A stretch of DNA of 19,973 bases from Thermoanaerobaculia bacterium (lineage in GTDB: Bacteria > Acidobacteriota > Thermoanaerobaculia > UBA5066): assembly GCA_023717585.1 (NCBI GenBank), contig JAMQPJ010000613.1, forward strand, positions 1 to 19,973. Direction: 5' to 3'. This document shows, one piece after another, positions 7,105 through 14,679 of this stretch. Both the position numbers and the translations under genes were made by a program. The notes beneath the pieces were generated by a model. The model saw only the letters and a list, made by a program, of their open reading frames with translations, made no database searches and was not told where the DNA came from. Numbering within the stretch: the stretch's first letter is position 1; each line of letters starts with the position of its first letter.

Positions 7105-9489
7105 ATGTGCGCCTCGCGGCGAGCCCGTGTGTTTCTGCTGATCTTCCTGGTCAGCCTCTTCTCCTGCAGGCGGGGCGTGCCCGCCCAGAGCGCCGTCGAG
7201 GCTACGCGACGTGCGACAGTCTTCGTGACCGTGAACTTCTCCGGCACCACCGCGACCGGAACGGGCTTTCTTGCGGGCGTTCACAAAGGGGTCGGTTACG
7301 TCATCACCAATCGGCATGTCGTCACCAGCGAAACGGGCGCAGCCAGAGAGTCCGTTCGCGTCGTGTTCGATAGCGGCACCAGCTCGGCACGGACCACGGA
7401 AGCGCAGGTGACCTTTCTCGATGCGGAGAACGACCTCGCCCTCCTAAGTACGGCCAGGGGGCCGTTTCCGGATCCGATCAACCCTCATGGCAAGGTGCCG
7501 ATCAGCGAGACGCTGCCCCTCAACATTTTCGGCTTCCCGTTCGGCAGGTCGCTCACGGCCGGCAAGACACCGGAGATCACCATCGGGAAAGGGTCGATCT
7601 CGAGCTTGCGGCGCGACGAGGCCGGCGAGGTGTTTGCAATCCAGGTGGACGGCGACCTCAATCCGGGCAACTCGGGCGGCCCGCTCGTCAGCCTGGACGG
7701 CGGCCTCGTGGGCGTGGCTGTCGCGAAGATCGCCGCCTCGAACATCGCCTTCGCGATCCCCGCGGCCCGCGTTGCGGATCTGGTCAACGGGCAGTCGTCT
7801 TCGCTCGCACTGGACGAGACAGAAGTTAGCGAAGGGAGCTCGACGTGGAATGTCCGCGCCGTGCTTCTCGATCCGCTCGAAAAGATCACCCGCGTCGAGG
7901 TCCTCACCGCGCCTGCGTCGTCTTTCCCTCGCGAACCGAAGCCTCAGTCGGGAGGCCGTTATGGGCCTCTCCTCGCCGACGCGCGACGCGTGCCGCTGGC
8001 CCGAGCGGCTCTCTGGGCCACGGGCACGCTCGCGATGACCGGGATGGCCGTCGACACTGACTACTATGTCCAGCTCGAGGTGTCCCGGAAGGAAGAGGCC
8101 ACGTTCTTCACGCAACCGCTGCGCGTGACGGCGCACTTTTCGGGCGATTCGGGCCGCGTGCTTCGCCCGGGCATGCTCAGAGCCCAGTTCGCCTCCGACG
8201 GCCGCGTGAACAAGGGGGCTCTCGCCGGGAAGTCCTCCGCCGCCGCCGAAGCCGACGCGCGCGATACAACTGTTCCTTTGCCGTGTCCCGTCGACGACGT
8301 CCTCGTCGCTGGCGACGGAAGGTTCCTCGTCCTGAAGCTCGGAGACCTCTCAGCGCTCGGCGTCTACGACACGGAGCTCAAACGGCTGACGCGAATGATC
8401 CCGGGGCCGTCGCGAAACTTCCTGGTCGCCGCGGGCGGCGATGTCGCCCTCGTCGCCTACGGGGACAACCAGCTCCTGACGACGTTCGATGTGACCACGG
8501 GAGTGCTGCTGGCGGCAGATACATCGCCTTTTGCCGGGCAGATCACGGGTCTCGTCATGGGTCACGCGTCGAGTCGCGAGGCTCTGCTCGTCGTACGGGG
8601 CAAGGAAGCCGGGCTGGAGGCGGGCTACCTTCTCGACGTGAGAACGCTCAAACCCGTCGTTCCCCCGGACGCGAATGCCGGCGGGGTGTTGGATATCAGA
8701 TGGTCCTCGTTCCTGCACGATGCGACCGTCGGCGCGGATAGCAAACTGCAGACGCTTGTCGTGTGGCGCGACCGCGGTGGAACCGCCGCAGTCATGGACA
8801 GAAACGGGGATCGCTTTCCCGGGGGCGTTGCGAGGAATATCCCCGCTCCGGTCTTCTGCGGGGACGACGGGCGCATCTACGCGCCCGGCAGCGTGCTGGG
8901 CCGTGATGGCGTGCCGATCTTCCAGGTGCCGGGCATGCTCTACCCGGGGGTTGGCGGAGCCTCCTACCTCGCGCTCCTTCCAGACGGGACCCTGCACGTG
9001 TATTTGGCCGGCAGCTCGGAGGAACTCGGCTCAGCCGGAACGTATCCGGGATGGTCTGACACGCCAAGAGCCTCGCCGTCACGCCCTCCCCTCGATCGCC
9101 GCGGCCTTGTCGTCTTTGACGCCAGCAGGAACCGGATCGTTTTCGTGAGGAAGGACCGGGAGGCCTTGATCCAGCGAGACATCAGCCTGATGAACCTCCT
9201 CGAGGGTTCAGAGGGGGACTATCTCGTTGTCGTCTCGTCCCCGCCCTCCAGCATCCGGACCGGCTCGACGCTCACTTACCAAATTCAGGCGCTCTCCAAG
9301 TCTTCCGGGATTTCGTACGTCCTGGAATTCGGACCGCCCGGGATGAGCGTGAGTCCTTCGGGCCTCGTCAAGTGGAACGTGCCGCAGCGGGGGAGCCCGG
9401 GGCTGTCACGCGAGGTGAGCGCCGTCATCACGCTTCGGAGTGCGAGCGGGAAGCAGGTCTTCCACAACCTCCGGATATCCGTCGAGTGA
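7105..9489 (+). CDS. Trypsin-like serine protease (S1C type) with long C-terminal propeller-like and Ig-like region
   Basis: This 794-residue exported protein has an N-terminal hydrophobic segment ending in LVSLFSC (Cys21), a possible but imperfect lipobox. The protease domain (about 32-230) has the full triad: His71 in TNRHVV, Asp110 in AENDLALL and Ser190 in LNPGNSGGPLV, as in HtrA/DegP-like enzymes. No PDZ domain follows. Residues about 385-660 repeat short strand-like blocks such as DGRFLVLKLGDLSALGVYD and GGDVALVAYGDNQLLTTFDV, which look like beta-propeller blades. Residues about 715-794 contain LEFGPPGMSVSPSGLVKW, the signature of a cadherin/Ig-like fold. No strong ribosome site precedes ATG 7105. 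GC is lower than in neighbours, and the upstream 123 bases are AT-richer, so it may be a later acquisition. Substrate is unknown. Confidence 0.85.
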   Translation: MCASRRARVFLLIFLVSLFSCRRGVPAQSAVEATRRATVFVTVNFSGTTATGTGFLAGVHKGVGYVITNRHVVTSETGAARESVRVVFDSGTSSARTTEAQVTFLDAENDLALLSTARGPFPDPINPHGKVPISETLPLNIFGFPFGRSLTAGKTPEITIGKGSISSLRRDEAGEVFAIQVDGDLNPGNSGGPLVSLDGGLVGVAVAKIAASNIAFAIPAARVADLVNGQSSSLALDETEVSEGSSTWNVRAVLLDPLEKITRVEVLTAPASSFPREPKPQSGGRYGPLLADARRVPLARAALWATGTLAMTGMAVDTDYYVQLEVSRKEEATFFTQPLRVTAHFSGDSGRVLRPGMLRAQFASDGRVNKGALAGKSSAAAEADARDTTVPLPCPVDDVLVAGDGRFLVLKLGDLSALGVYDTELKRLTRMIPGPSRNFLVAAGGDVALVAYGDNQLLTTFDVTTGVLLAADTSPFAGQITGLVMGHASSREALLVVRGKEAGLEAGYLLDVRTLKPVVPPDANAGGVLDIRWSSFLHDATVGADSKLQTLVVWRDRGGTAAVMDRNGDRFPGGVARNIPAPVFCGDDGRIYAPGSVLGRDGVPIFQVPGMLYPGVGGASYLALLPDGTLHVYLAGSSEELGSAGTYPGWSDTPRASPSRPPLDRRGLVVFDASRNRIVFVRKDREALIQRDISLMNLLEGSEGDYLVVVSSPPSSIRTGSTLTYQIQALSKSSGISYVLEFGPPGMSVSPSGLVKWNVPQRGSPGLSREVSAVITLRSASGKQVFHNLRISVE

Positions 9490-9502
9490 GGATGACGCCG
9501 AG

Positions 9503-10309
9503 CTACCGCCGAGTCTGGTCTCCGTCGAGAAACCCGCTGGGTTTACGCCGCCAGACCTGACCTTCCTTTTGAAGATCCAGAGTACGGTCACCAGTGAGCG
9601 GAACGGCATCGTTTCCGGTTCTGTCTCGACATTGACTATAGACTTGAATATGAACTTTGACGTTGTCGGCATCGATTTCCATTAGGTCCCAACGGTCGCT
9701 TGCGATTGTGGTGCACTCGGTCAACCACCCATTGGCGAACAGCCATCTCTTGGTCCCCTCCACGAGTAGGGGTTTTGCATCCTCGACAAGCGTGCGTATC
9801 TGGTCGATGTCTCCGACGGCGGCTTTGCATTCAGTGTGCTGCGATGCGGGTTCCATCGTGAGAACCTCCGCCATGAGGACGGCACGTCGTGAGGGGCCGG
9901 ACCTTTGCCAGGGAGCGATTCTCTTGTAGCCCCCACGCGGTATGACGTAGCCGGGTGGAATGCCGGCATACGCCAGCCTGTAGCGCACGAACGCGTTTTC
10001 GCAGGCTTTCAGCCCCAAGCCGCGGTACGCATCTTCGATTTCCTGATTGAAGAGGACCGCTTGAGGTAGCTGCCCATCACAGGCCTTCAGCTCAGAAATG
10101 CCGCTGCAAAGCACATAGTAGCCCGTCAAGTCGGGGGATTGGAGAACCTTCCAAGAGAAAGGCGTATTCGTCGCCGACGCAGTGCGGCGGCTGGATTTGG
10201 GGGGTCGTGCGCAGGAGATGAAAAGTGGGAGGGTGAGCGCCATCACCGTCTGAAGTACTGCGGGAGCCAACGAGCGCAGTGTGCGGGCCACGTGGCGGGG
10301 TTGGTTCAT
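9503..10309 (-). CDS. Hypothetical lipoprotein
   Basis: I do not recognise this 268-residue protein. It has an N-terminal positive patch, a hydrophobic stretch and LPLFISC (Cys33), a probable lipoprotein signal. The mature part has several cysteines (in YVLCSG, LKACDG, LKACENAF, HTECKAAVG, LTECTT and YSQCRD), so disulfides are likely if it is exported. The start is ATG 10309, supported by AGAGGA 8 bases upstream; the open frame continues to 10585, but that part lies antisense to the SDR gene frame and shows no signal. It begins 14 bases after the SDR stop at 10324, so it may be the last gene of that run. It converges on the protease gene, 13 bases away. GC is lower than in the flanking SDR gene. 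A link with the protease is only positional. Confidence 0.72.
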   Translation of the reverse strand: MNQPRHVARTLRSLAPAVLQTVMALTLPLFISCARPPKSSRRTASATNTPFSWKVLQSPDLTGYYVLCSGISELKACDGQLPQAVLFNQEIEDAYRGLGLKACENAFVRYRLAYAGIPPGYVIPRGGYKRIAPWQRSGPSRRAVLMAEVLTMEPASQHTECKAAVGDIDQIRTLVEDAKPLLVEGTKRWLFANGWLTECTTIASDRWDLMEIDADNVKVHIQVYSQCRDRTGNDAVPLTGDRTLDLQKEGQVWRRKPSGFLDGDQTRR

Positions 10310-10323
10310 GGCAGGATTCCTCT

Positions 10324-11154
10324 CTAGGACTTCCCTGGCAGCCGCGAGCGTGAGAAGAACGCGGCGCCGAGCTTCACAGGCACCGAGCGCGGCACGAGGC
10401 GGCCCGATGCGATCCAGGCCCGGTCGAGCGGGTGGGTCACGACGCAGGCCTTCCTCTTCGCGAGCGCGTCGAGGCCGATCTTCGCGACGGCTTCGGGCGT
10501 CATCTCGGGAAACGGAGTCGCCTCGGCGCCGCGCATGCCTGCGACGGAATAGAAACTCGTCTTCGTGTAGCCCGGGCACAGGCACGTCACGGTGACGCCG
10601 TCCTTCTTCGCCTCCTCGTGGAGCGCCTGCGAGAACGACAGGATGAACGCCTTGCTCGCGCCGTAGGCAGCGAAATACGGCGTGGGGTAGAACGCCGACG
10701 TCGAGGCGACGTTCAGGATGCCGCCCGCGCGTCGCGCGCGCATGGCCACGAGGAAGCGGTGCGTGAGCTCGGCCGTCGCGACGACGTTGAGTTGCAGCAT
10801 TCCGAGCACGCGCTCGAGAGGCAGTTCGGCCTCCGGCCCGTTCAGGCCGTAGCCCGCGTCGTTCACGAGGATCGAGACGGCCCGCCCCGAGCCCTCCGTG
10901 GAGGCGAACACGGCCTCGCGCCCCTCGGGCGTCCCGAGATCGGCGGCGAGAAACGACGCGTCGACGCCGTTTGCCTTCGAGAGCTCCTCTGCGAGCCGGG
11001 CGAGGGCGTCGCCCCGGCGCGCCACGAGGAAGAGATCGCGGCCCGACTCCGCGAGCAGGCGCGCGAAAGAAGCGCCGATGCCCGAGGATGCGCCCGTGAC
11101 GACGGCGAGGCCTCCGTCCGCGACGCTTCCGCCCGTGACTCCTCTTTCCGTCAA
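10324..11154 (-). CDS. Short-chain dehydrogenase/reductase (classical SDR)
   Basis: An NAD(P)-dependent oxidoreductase with a Rossmann fold, 276 residues. The cofactor motif TGASSGIG is at 20-27. The NNAG motif is present as NDAG (98-101), the catalytic serine is in NVASTSAF (Ser151 or Ser152), and the YGASK motif gives Tyr164 and Lys168. The CPGYTKTSF stretch after the active site is typical of the DltE/YqjQ-like group of SDRs acting on acyl or hydroxy-acyl substrates, but the substrate cannot be read. The start is TTG 11154, whose TTGA overlaps the stop of the upstream lipoprotein gene, so translation is likely coupled; no ribosome site is visible. The homology begins only at about residue 14, so a later start is possible. 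Confidence 0.9.
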   Translation of the reverse strand: MTERGVTGGSVADGGLAVVTGASSGIGASFARLLAESGRDLFLVARRGDALARLAEELSKANGVDASFLAADLGTPEGREAVFASTEGSGRAVSILVNDAGYGLNGPEAELPLERVLGMLQLNVVATAELTHRFLVAMRARRAGGILNVASTSAFYPTPYFAAYGASKAFILSFSQALHEEAKKDGVTVTCLCPGYTKTSFYSVAGMRGAEATPFPEMTPEAVAKIGLDALAKRKACVVTHPLDRAWIASGRLVPRSVPVKLGAAFFSRSRLPGKS

Positions 11155-12056
11155 GAGGAGCCCCGCGGCAAGTGGATGACTTCCGATACGCGGTAGCCGA
11201 GCAGCGTCCGGAGGACGCCGGCGGGCGCGAAGAGATCGAGGGCCGGAGACGGGGCGGGAGCCGGCATCACCGAGAGGACGAGAGGCGGACCGCCCGCCGC
11301 GAGGACGGTGTAGGCGCCGAACCAGTTACGCGCGCCGACCGCCTTCACGCGCGCCTCGTCTCCGTCCACGCGCAGCGGGAAGTCGGACTCCGCGACGCGC
11401 GTCCAGAGGTGCGGACGGCCGGAAGCGGCCTCGCCCGAGAGCTGGAAGGCGCGCTTCAGAAGCGAGGCCGCCGGATCCCGCAGCGCCTTAGAAGACAGCG
11501 AGAACGGCACCGCCGCGTGTCCTGCGGCTTCCAGCTCGGCGAACGCATTTGCCGAGATCCAGAGGGCCGACGATCCCGCGATCGTCGCCATGCCTTCCGG
11601 CCAGAGGCCGGGCAGGAGGAGCTCGGTGGCCGTCGCGAAGTCCGGGAAGAAGAGCGTGCCGCCCACTTCTTTCGACTCGTACGCGGCGGGCGGAGCGGGA
11701 ATCGGCGTGGCGCTCCGCGGAGCGTTCGCCTGCGCCCGCACCCAGTCCTCGCGTCGGCGCGCGGACTCGCGCTTTTCGATGCGCACGCGTCCCGACCAGC
11801 GCAGCCTCAGCCCGGCCTTGCCGAACTCGAGGACCTCGACCTCGCGGCGTGCCGACTCGGGCACGTCTCCGACGTCGACGCCGGGCAGGTTCGGATCCAG
11901 CGCGAGAACGAGGCCGGCCGCGAGCGGCAGATCGGCGAGCCGCGCGGGAACGCGAGACGACGCGGCGGGCGCCGGCTTCTCCTCGCGCGCCCCCGGCCCG
12001 CAGGAGAGCGCGAACGCCGCGACGAGAGCCGGGGCGGCGCGACGCGGCATGCGCAT
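11151..12056 (-). CDS. Hypothetical lipoprotein, second-to-last gene of an SDR operon
   Basis: I do not recognise a family in this 301-residue protein. It starts with MRMPRRAAPALVAAFALSCG: positive residues, a hydrophobic core and ALSC (Cys19), a likely lipoprotein signal, followed by a flexible Ala/Pro-rich linker. The mature part has a WVRAQANAPRSATPIPAPPA proline-rich stretch, a hydrophobic SSALWISANAFAELEAAGH block and a segment near the C-terminus with LLGYRVSEVIHLP. ATG 12056 lies four bases after the DUF547 stop (TAG 12061-12063), and its own stop overlaps the SDR start. It therefore sits in an operon between DUF547 and SDR genes. Export to the periplasmic side of a membrane is the only role I infer. 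Confidence 0.75.
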   Translation of the reverse strand: MRMPRRAAPALVAAFALSCGPGAREEKPAPAASSRVPARLADLPLAAGLVLALDPNLPGVDVGDVPESARREVEVLEFGKAGLRLRWSGRVRIEKRESARRREDWVRAQANAPRSATPIPAPPAAYESKEVGGTLFFPDFATATELLLPGLWPEGMATIAGSSALWISANAFAELEAAGHAAVPFSLSSKALRDPAASLLKRAFQLSGEAASGRPHLWTRVAESDFPLRVDGDEARVKAVGARNWFGAYTVLAAGGPPLVLSVMPAPAPSPALDLFAPAGVLRTLLGYRVSEVIHLPRGSS

Positions 12057-12060
12057 GAGG

Positions 12061-12897
12061 CTACCGGTTCGCGGGGTCGTTGAGTCGCTCGTCCAGCGGG
12101 ATCGGATAAACCTCGGTCGCGTTGATCTTTTCGCGCTGGGCGCGGAAGCGGTTCAGCGACGTGACGAGGCGCCTGTCCCCCGTGACGGTGGAGGGGACCT
12201 CGCGCTCGAATTCCGCGCGGAAGTCGACGAGGATCCGCGAAAGACCCGCCTTGAGCCCGGGCGCCTTCCAATCCACGTTTCGGGGGTCGGCGAGGAAGAC
12301 GCGGGCGGCCTCCTCGAGGCGCGCGTCGAGATCGGCCGGCTCCCAGGGCTCCTTACGAAGCGGGGGGCCGCCCCGCCGCGCCTTCACGAGCGCGAAGTGA
12401 ACGCGCGCGTCCGTGAAACGCCTGTACGCGATCGCCGTCATGGCGTTCAGCGAAAGTTTCCTTCCCCCCACGACGAAGGTGGTTTCCGAGTCGAACCGGT
12501 GCGCGATTTCCTTGAGGTTGGCGGGCCGGTTGAATCGGAGGACGCCGCGCAGCGCGCAGGCGTTGTGCGTGTTGATCCAGTAGGCGAGCCGGTCCGGTTC
12601 GGTCGGGAAAAGGTGGGGATGCGAGTCGGGAGACACACGCGCGATCTCGGCGAGGTACTCCTCGAGCAGCGCCTCGTCGACCGAGACCGCCGCGTAGTCC
12701 ACGAGACCATCCGCGACCACCGCCTTCTCGAGGAGGCGGCCGAAGAGAGCATGCGGAAACTTCCCGGCGGACGGCACGTCGGTGGCCGCCTTGACCGACG
12801 GCTTCACGACTTCGCACGAGGCGCCCTGAAGGACGACGGAGATCACGGCGAGAAAGGCGGCGACGGCGAGGCGCCGGGACGCGACATTCGGCTTCAT
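12061..12897 (-). CDS. DUF547 domain protein, probable lipoprotein
   Basis: DUF547 proteins are widespread and of unknown function. This 278-residue member has a hydrophobic N-terminus ending in LQGASC (Cys28), so it is probably a lipoprotein or exported. The domain features are LVDYAAVSVDEALLEEYLA, then LAYWINTHNACALRGVL with the conserved W-I-N-x-H-N-A core (about 107-113), a KLSLNAMTAIAYRRF block and RVHFALVKARRGGPPL, the usual IHFALVxxSxxxPxL motif. In most homologues a cysteine or serine stands where ARRGG occurs here. ATG 12897 follows the SDR stop by 7 bases. A TTG at 12912 would overlap that stop, but gives no better ribosome site, so ATG is preferred. The operon context is SDR, DUF547, lipoprotein, SDR. 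Confidence 0.85.
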   Translation of the reverse strand: MKPNVASRRLAVAAFLAVISVVLQGASCEVVKPSVKAATDVPSAGKFPHALFGRLLEKAVVADGLVDYAAVSVDEALLEEYLAEIARVSPDSHPHLFPTEPDRLAYWINTHNACALRGVLRFNRPANLKEIAHRFDSETTFVVGGRKLSLNAMTAIAYRRFTDARVHFALVKARRGGPPLRKEPWEPADLDARLEEAARVFLADPRNVDWKAPGLKAGLSRILVDFRAEFEREVPSTVTGDRRLVTSLNRFRAQREKINATEVYPIPLDERLNDPANR

Positions 12898-12904
12898 GGC
12901 GCGT

Positions 12905-13705
12905 TCAGCCAATGACGTCTTCGGTTCCGTCCACGCCGAGGACGTTGCCGCTCAGCCAGACGGTGTCGGGCTGCGAAAGCGAGACGATCACCCGCGCGAC
13001 GTCTTCGGGCGTCGTGAGGCGGCCCGCCGGGTGAATCGCGAGACAGCGCCCGATCATCGCGGCGTTGTCGGGGATCTTGCGCAGCGCGGGTGTGTCCGTG
13101 ACACCCGCGCGGATCGCGTTCACGGCGATCTTCCTCGTGACGAGCTCGACCGCGAGCTGGCGGCAGTGGCTCTCGAGAGCGGCCTTGGCCGCTGAGACCG
13201 CGCCGTAGGACTTCCAGATGCGGTGGCCGCCGGCCGACGTCATCGCGAAGACGTGCCCGCCCTCGGCGAGGAGGCCGGCTGCGAGGAGGTCCTGCACCCA
13301 ATAGACGAGCGAGTGCGCCATGACGTCCAGCGTCATGTCCATCTGTGCCTTCGAGATCCGGTCGCCGGCCTCGGGAGCCAGGAACGGCTTCAGCGTTCCG
13401 AAAGCGAGGGAATGCAGAACCACGTCGATTCCGGCGCGCCGGCCCTCGGCGTCGAGGACGCTCGCCATCGCGGCAAGCGCTTCGGCGCGTTTTTCGTCGT
13501 CGGCCGCGTTCATGTTGAAGAACACGGGCCGGCTGCCCGCCGCCTCGATTTCCTTCATGATGCGCTCGACGTTGGGCTGCGTCGCCCGGCGATCGAGGTG
13601 GACTCCGAAGACGTTTCGGCCCGCCCGGGCGAGCGCGAGGGACACACCCTCGCCGAAGCCGGAGGACGCGCCGAGAACGAGGGCCCACGAACGTGTTGGC
13701 GGCAT
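12905..13705 (-). CDS. Enoyl-ACP-reductase-like SDR (FabL/FabI-type active site)
   Basis: A 266-residue SDR. It has a cofactor loop LGASSGFGEG (11-20) and HSLAFG (98-103) where classical SDRs have NNAG; FabI enzymes have a similar HSIAF. The active site is Tyr167-x6-Lys174 (YGAVSAAK). Y-x6-K, not Y-x3-K, is the enoyl-ACP reductase spacing of FabI and FabL. The AVNAIRAGVTDTPALRKIP segment and the C-terminus GNVLGVDG also resemble FabL. So an enoyl-ACP or enoyl-thioester reductase is likely; the exact substrate is not shown. ATG 13705 has no ribosome site but has TAGCAT six bases upstream, suggesting a leaderless transcript. It is first in a four-gene minus-strand run with DUF547, a lipoprotein and an SDR, and divergent from the methyltransferase gene. 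Confidence 0.85.
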   Translation of the reverse strand: MPPTRSWALVLGASSGFGEGVSLALARAGRNVFGVHLDRRATQPNVERIMKEIEAAGSRPVFFNMNAADDEKRAEALAAMASVLDAEGRRAGIDVVLHSLAFGTLKPFLAPEAGDRISKAQMDMTLDVMAHSLVYWVQDLLAAGLLAEGGHVFAMTSAGGHRIWKSYGAVSAAKAALESHCRQLAVELVTRKIAVNAIRAGVTDTPALRKIPDNAAMIGRCLAIHPAGRLTTPEDVARVIVSLSQPDTVWLSGNVLGVDGTEDVIG

Positions 13706-13711
13706 GGCGGA

Positions 13712-13717
13712 ATGCTA
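13712..13717 (-). promoter_or_regulatory. -10-like box six bases before the SDR ATG
   Basis: On the minus strand TAGCAT is followed by TCCGCC and then ATG 13705. This is the same arrangement as at 5731-5736 and 18072-18077 and could give a leaderless mRNA. No -35 and no Shine-Dalgarno site are visible. Confidence 0.35.
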
Positions 13718-13744
13718 GCAGGCCGCCTCCCGTATCCTCGCCGT

Positions 13745-13749
13745 GGAGG
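13745..13749 (+). promoter_or_regulatory. Shine-Dalgarno site deciding the homocysteine methyltransferase start
   Basis: GGAGG lies six bases before GTG 13756. The longer open frame back to 13693 lacks any ribosome site and would overlap the divergent SDR start. Confidence 0.75.
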
Positions 13750-13755
13750 CCTGCC

Positions 13756-14667
13756 GTGTCCGCCGCTCTGTTCCGCGAGAGGCTCCTCTCGGGACCGCCG
13801 CTCGTCCTCGATGCGGCCCTCGGGACGGACCTCCTCCGCCGCGGCGCCCGCCTTCCCGCCCCCCTCTGGAGCGCGCAGGCTCTCCTCGACGCGCCGGACC
13901 TCGTCGCGACGATCCATCGGGAGAACGCGGAGGCGGGGGCTGACGTCCTCACGATCGCGAGCTTCCGGCTGCACGGGAGAAACGTGAGAGAAAGTTCTTG
14001 CTCCCTCTCGCAGGGAGAATTGCTCGCCATCGCTGTGGACACAGCGCGAAGGGCAACAAACGAAGAGGAGATTTCTCGCCCGAGCTCCTCCGCCACCCGC
14101 CCTTCTCAGAAAGTCTTCAACGACATCTCGATAGCCGGGTCTCTCGCCCCTCTGGGGGACTGCTACCGGCCTGATCGGGTCCCCTCCGAAGCAGAAATCT
14201 CCTCCGAGCATCACGAGATGGCGCACGAGCTGGCTCGTGCGGGTGTGGACCTCGTCCTCGTCGAGACGATGAACACCGTCCGCGAGGCAGTCGCCGCCGC
14301 GTGCGGCGCGTCGGCGACCGGCCTGCCCGTCGTCGTGTCGTGCGTGTCGGACGGCGCGGGGAGGCTGCTGTCGGGCGAGCGCGTCGAGGACTTCGCCCGC
14401 GCCCTCCTGGCGCTGCCGTCCCCGCCCGCCGCTCTCGGCGTCAACTGCGTGGCCGCGCGCGCCCTCGGCGCGGACCTCGCGCGCCTCGCGGCGGCGGCGC
14501 CCGGCGTTCCGCTCGCGGCTTACGGAAACACGTACGGCGATCCCGTGGCGCCCGAGGATTACGCGGCGCTGGCAACGGAGTGGCTCGGGCTCGGCGCGCG
14601 CCTCGTCGGCGGGTGCTGCGGGACGAGGGCGGCCCACACGGCGGCGCTCCGCGCGCGCCTGGGTTAG
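13756..14667 (+). CDS. Homocysteine S-methyltransferase family protein
   Basis: These zinc enzymes move a methyl group from a donor such as S-methylmethionine or methyltetrahydrofolate to homocysteine to make methionine. The 303-residue length matches stand-alone enzymes such as MmuM. Features are LDAALGTDLLRRG (19-31), IAGSLAPLGDCYRPD (126-140), EHHEMAHELARAGVDLVLVE, TMNTVREAV and the zinc ligands Cys231 in GVNC plus Cys287-Cys288 in GGCCGT. GTG 13756 is chosen for its GGAGG site. Residues about 79-124 are coded by a less GC-rich stretch (59% GC over 13981-14160) with a 12-base inverted repeat spanning about 140 bases. The methyl donor cannot be read, and betaine-dependent activity is also possible in this family. 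The stop TAG is 12 bases before the repeat-peptide gene. Confidence 0.92.
   Translation: MSAALFRERLLSGPPLVLDAALGTDLLRRGARLPAPLWSAQALLDAPDLVATIHRENAEAGADVLTIASFRLHGRNVRESSCSLSQGELLAIAVDTARRATNEEEISRPSSSATRPSQKVFNDISIAGSLAPLGDCYRPDRVPSEAEISSEHHEMAHELARAGVDLVLVETMNTVREAVAAACGASATGLPVVVSCVSDGAGRLLSGERVEDFARALLALPSPPAALGVNCVAARALGADLARLAAAAPGVPLAAYGNTYGDPVAPEDYAALATEWLGLGARLVGGCCGTRAAHTAALRARLG
14065..14204. repeat. 12-base perfect inverted repeat inside the methyltransferase gene
   Basis: GAGGAGATTTCT (14065-14076) and AGAAATCTCCTC (14193-14204) are exact reverse complements separated by 116 bases. Both arms lie in coding sequence that is less GC-rich than its surroundings. No target duplication or ORF of a mobile element is visible. 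Confidence 0.6.
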
Positions 14668-14670
14668 ACT
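14665..14670 (+). promoter_or_regulatory. -10-like TAGACT upstream of the small secreted-protein cassette
   Basis: TAGACT overlaps the methyltransferase stop codon and lies 9 bases before ATG 14680. It matches TAnnnT. No ribosome site precedes the ATG, so a very short leader is possible. No -35 is evident, so the cassette could instead be transcribed from the methyltransferase gene. Confidence 0.2.
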
Positions 14671-14679
14671 CGTTCTCAA

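Noticed and set aside
5662..7317. Long minus-strand open frame of about 551 codons
   Set aside because: It lies antisense to the Nudix and msrA genes, both with full motifs, and has no ribosome site or domain.
12898..12912. TTG 12912 as start of the DUF547 gene
   Set aside because: It adds only five residues with no ribosome site; ATG 12897 directly begins the signal sequence.
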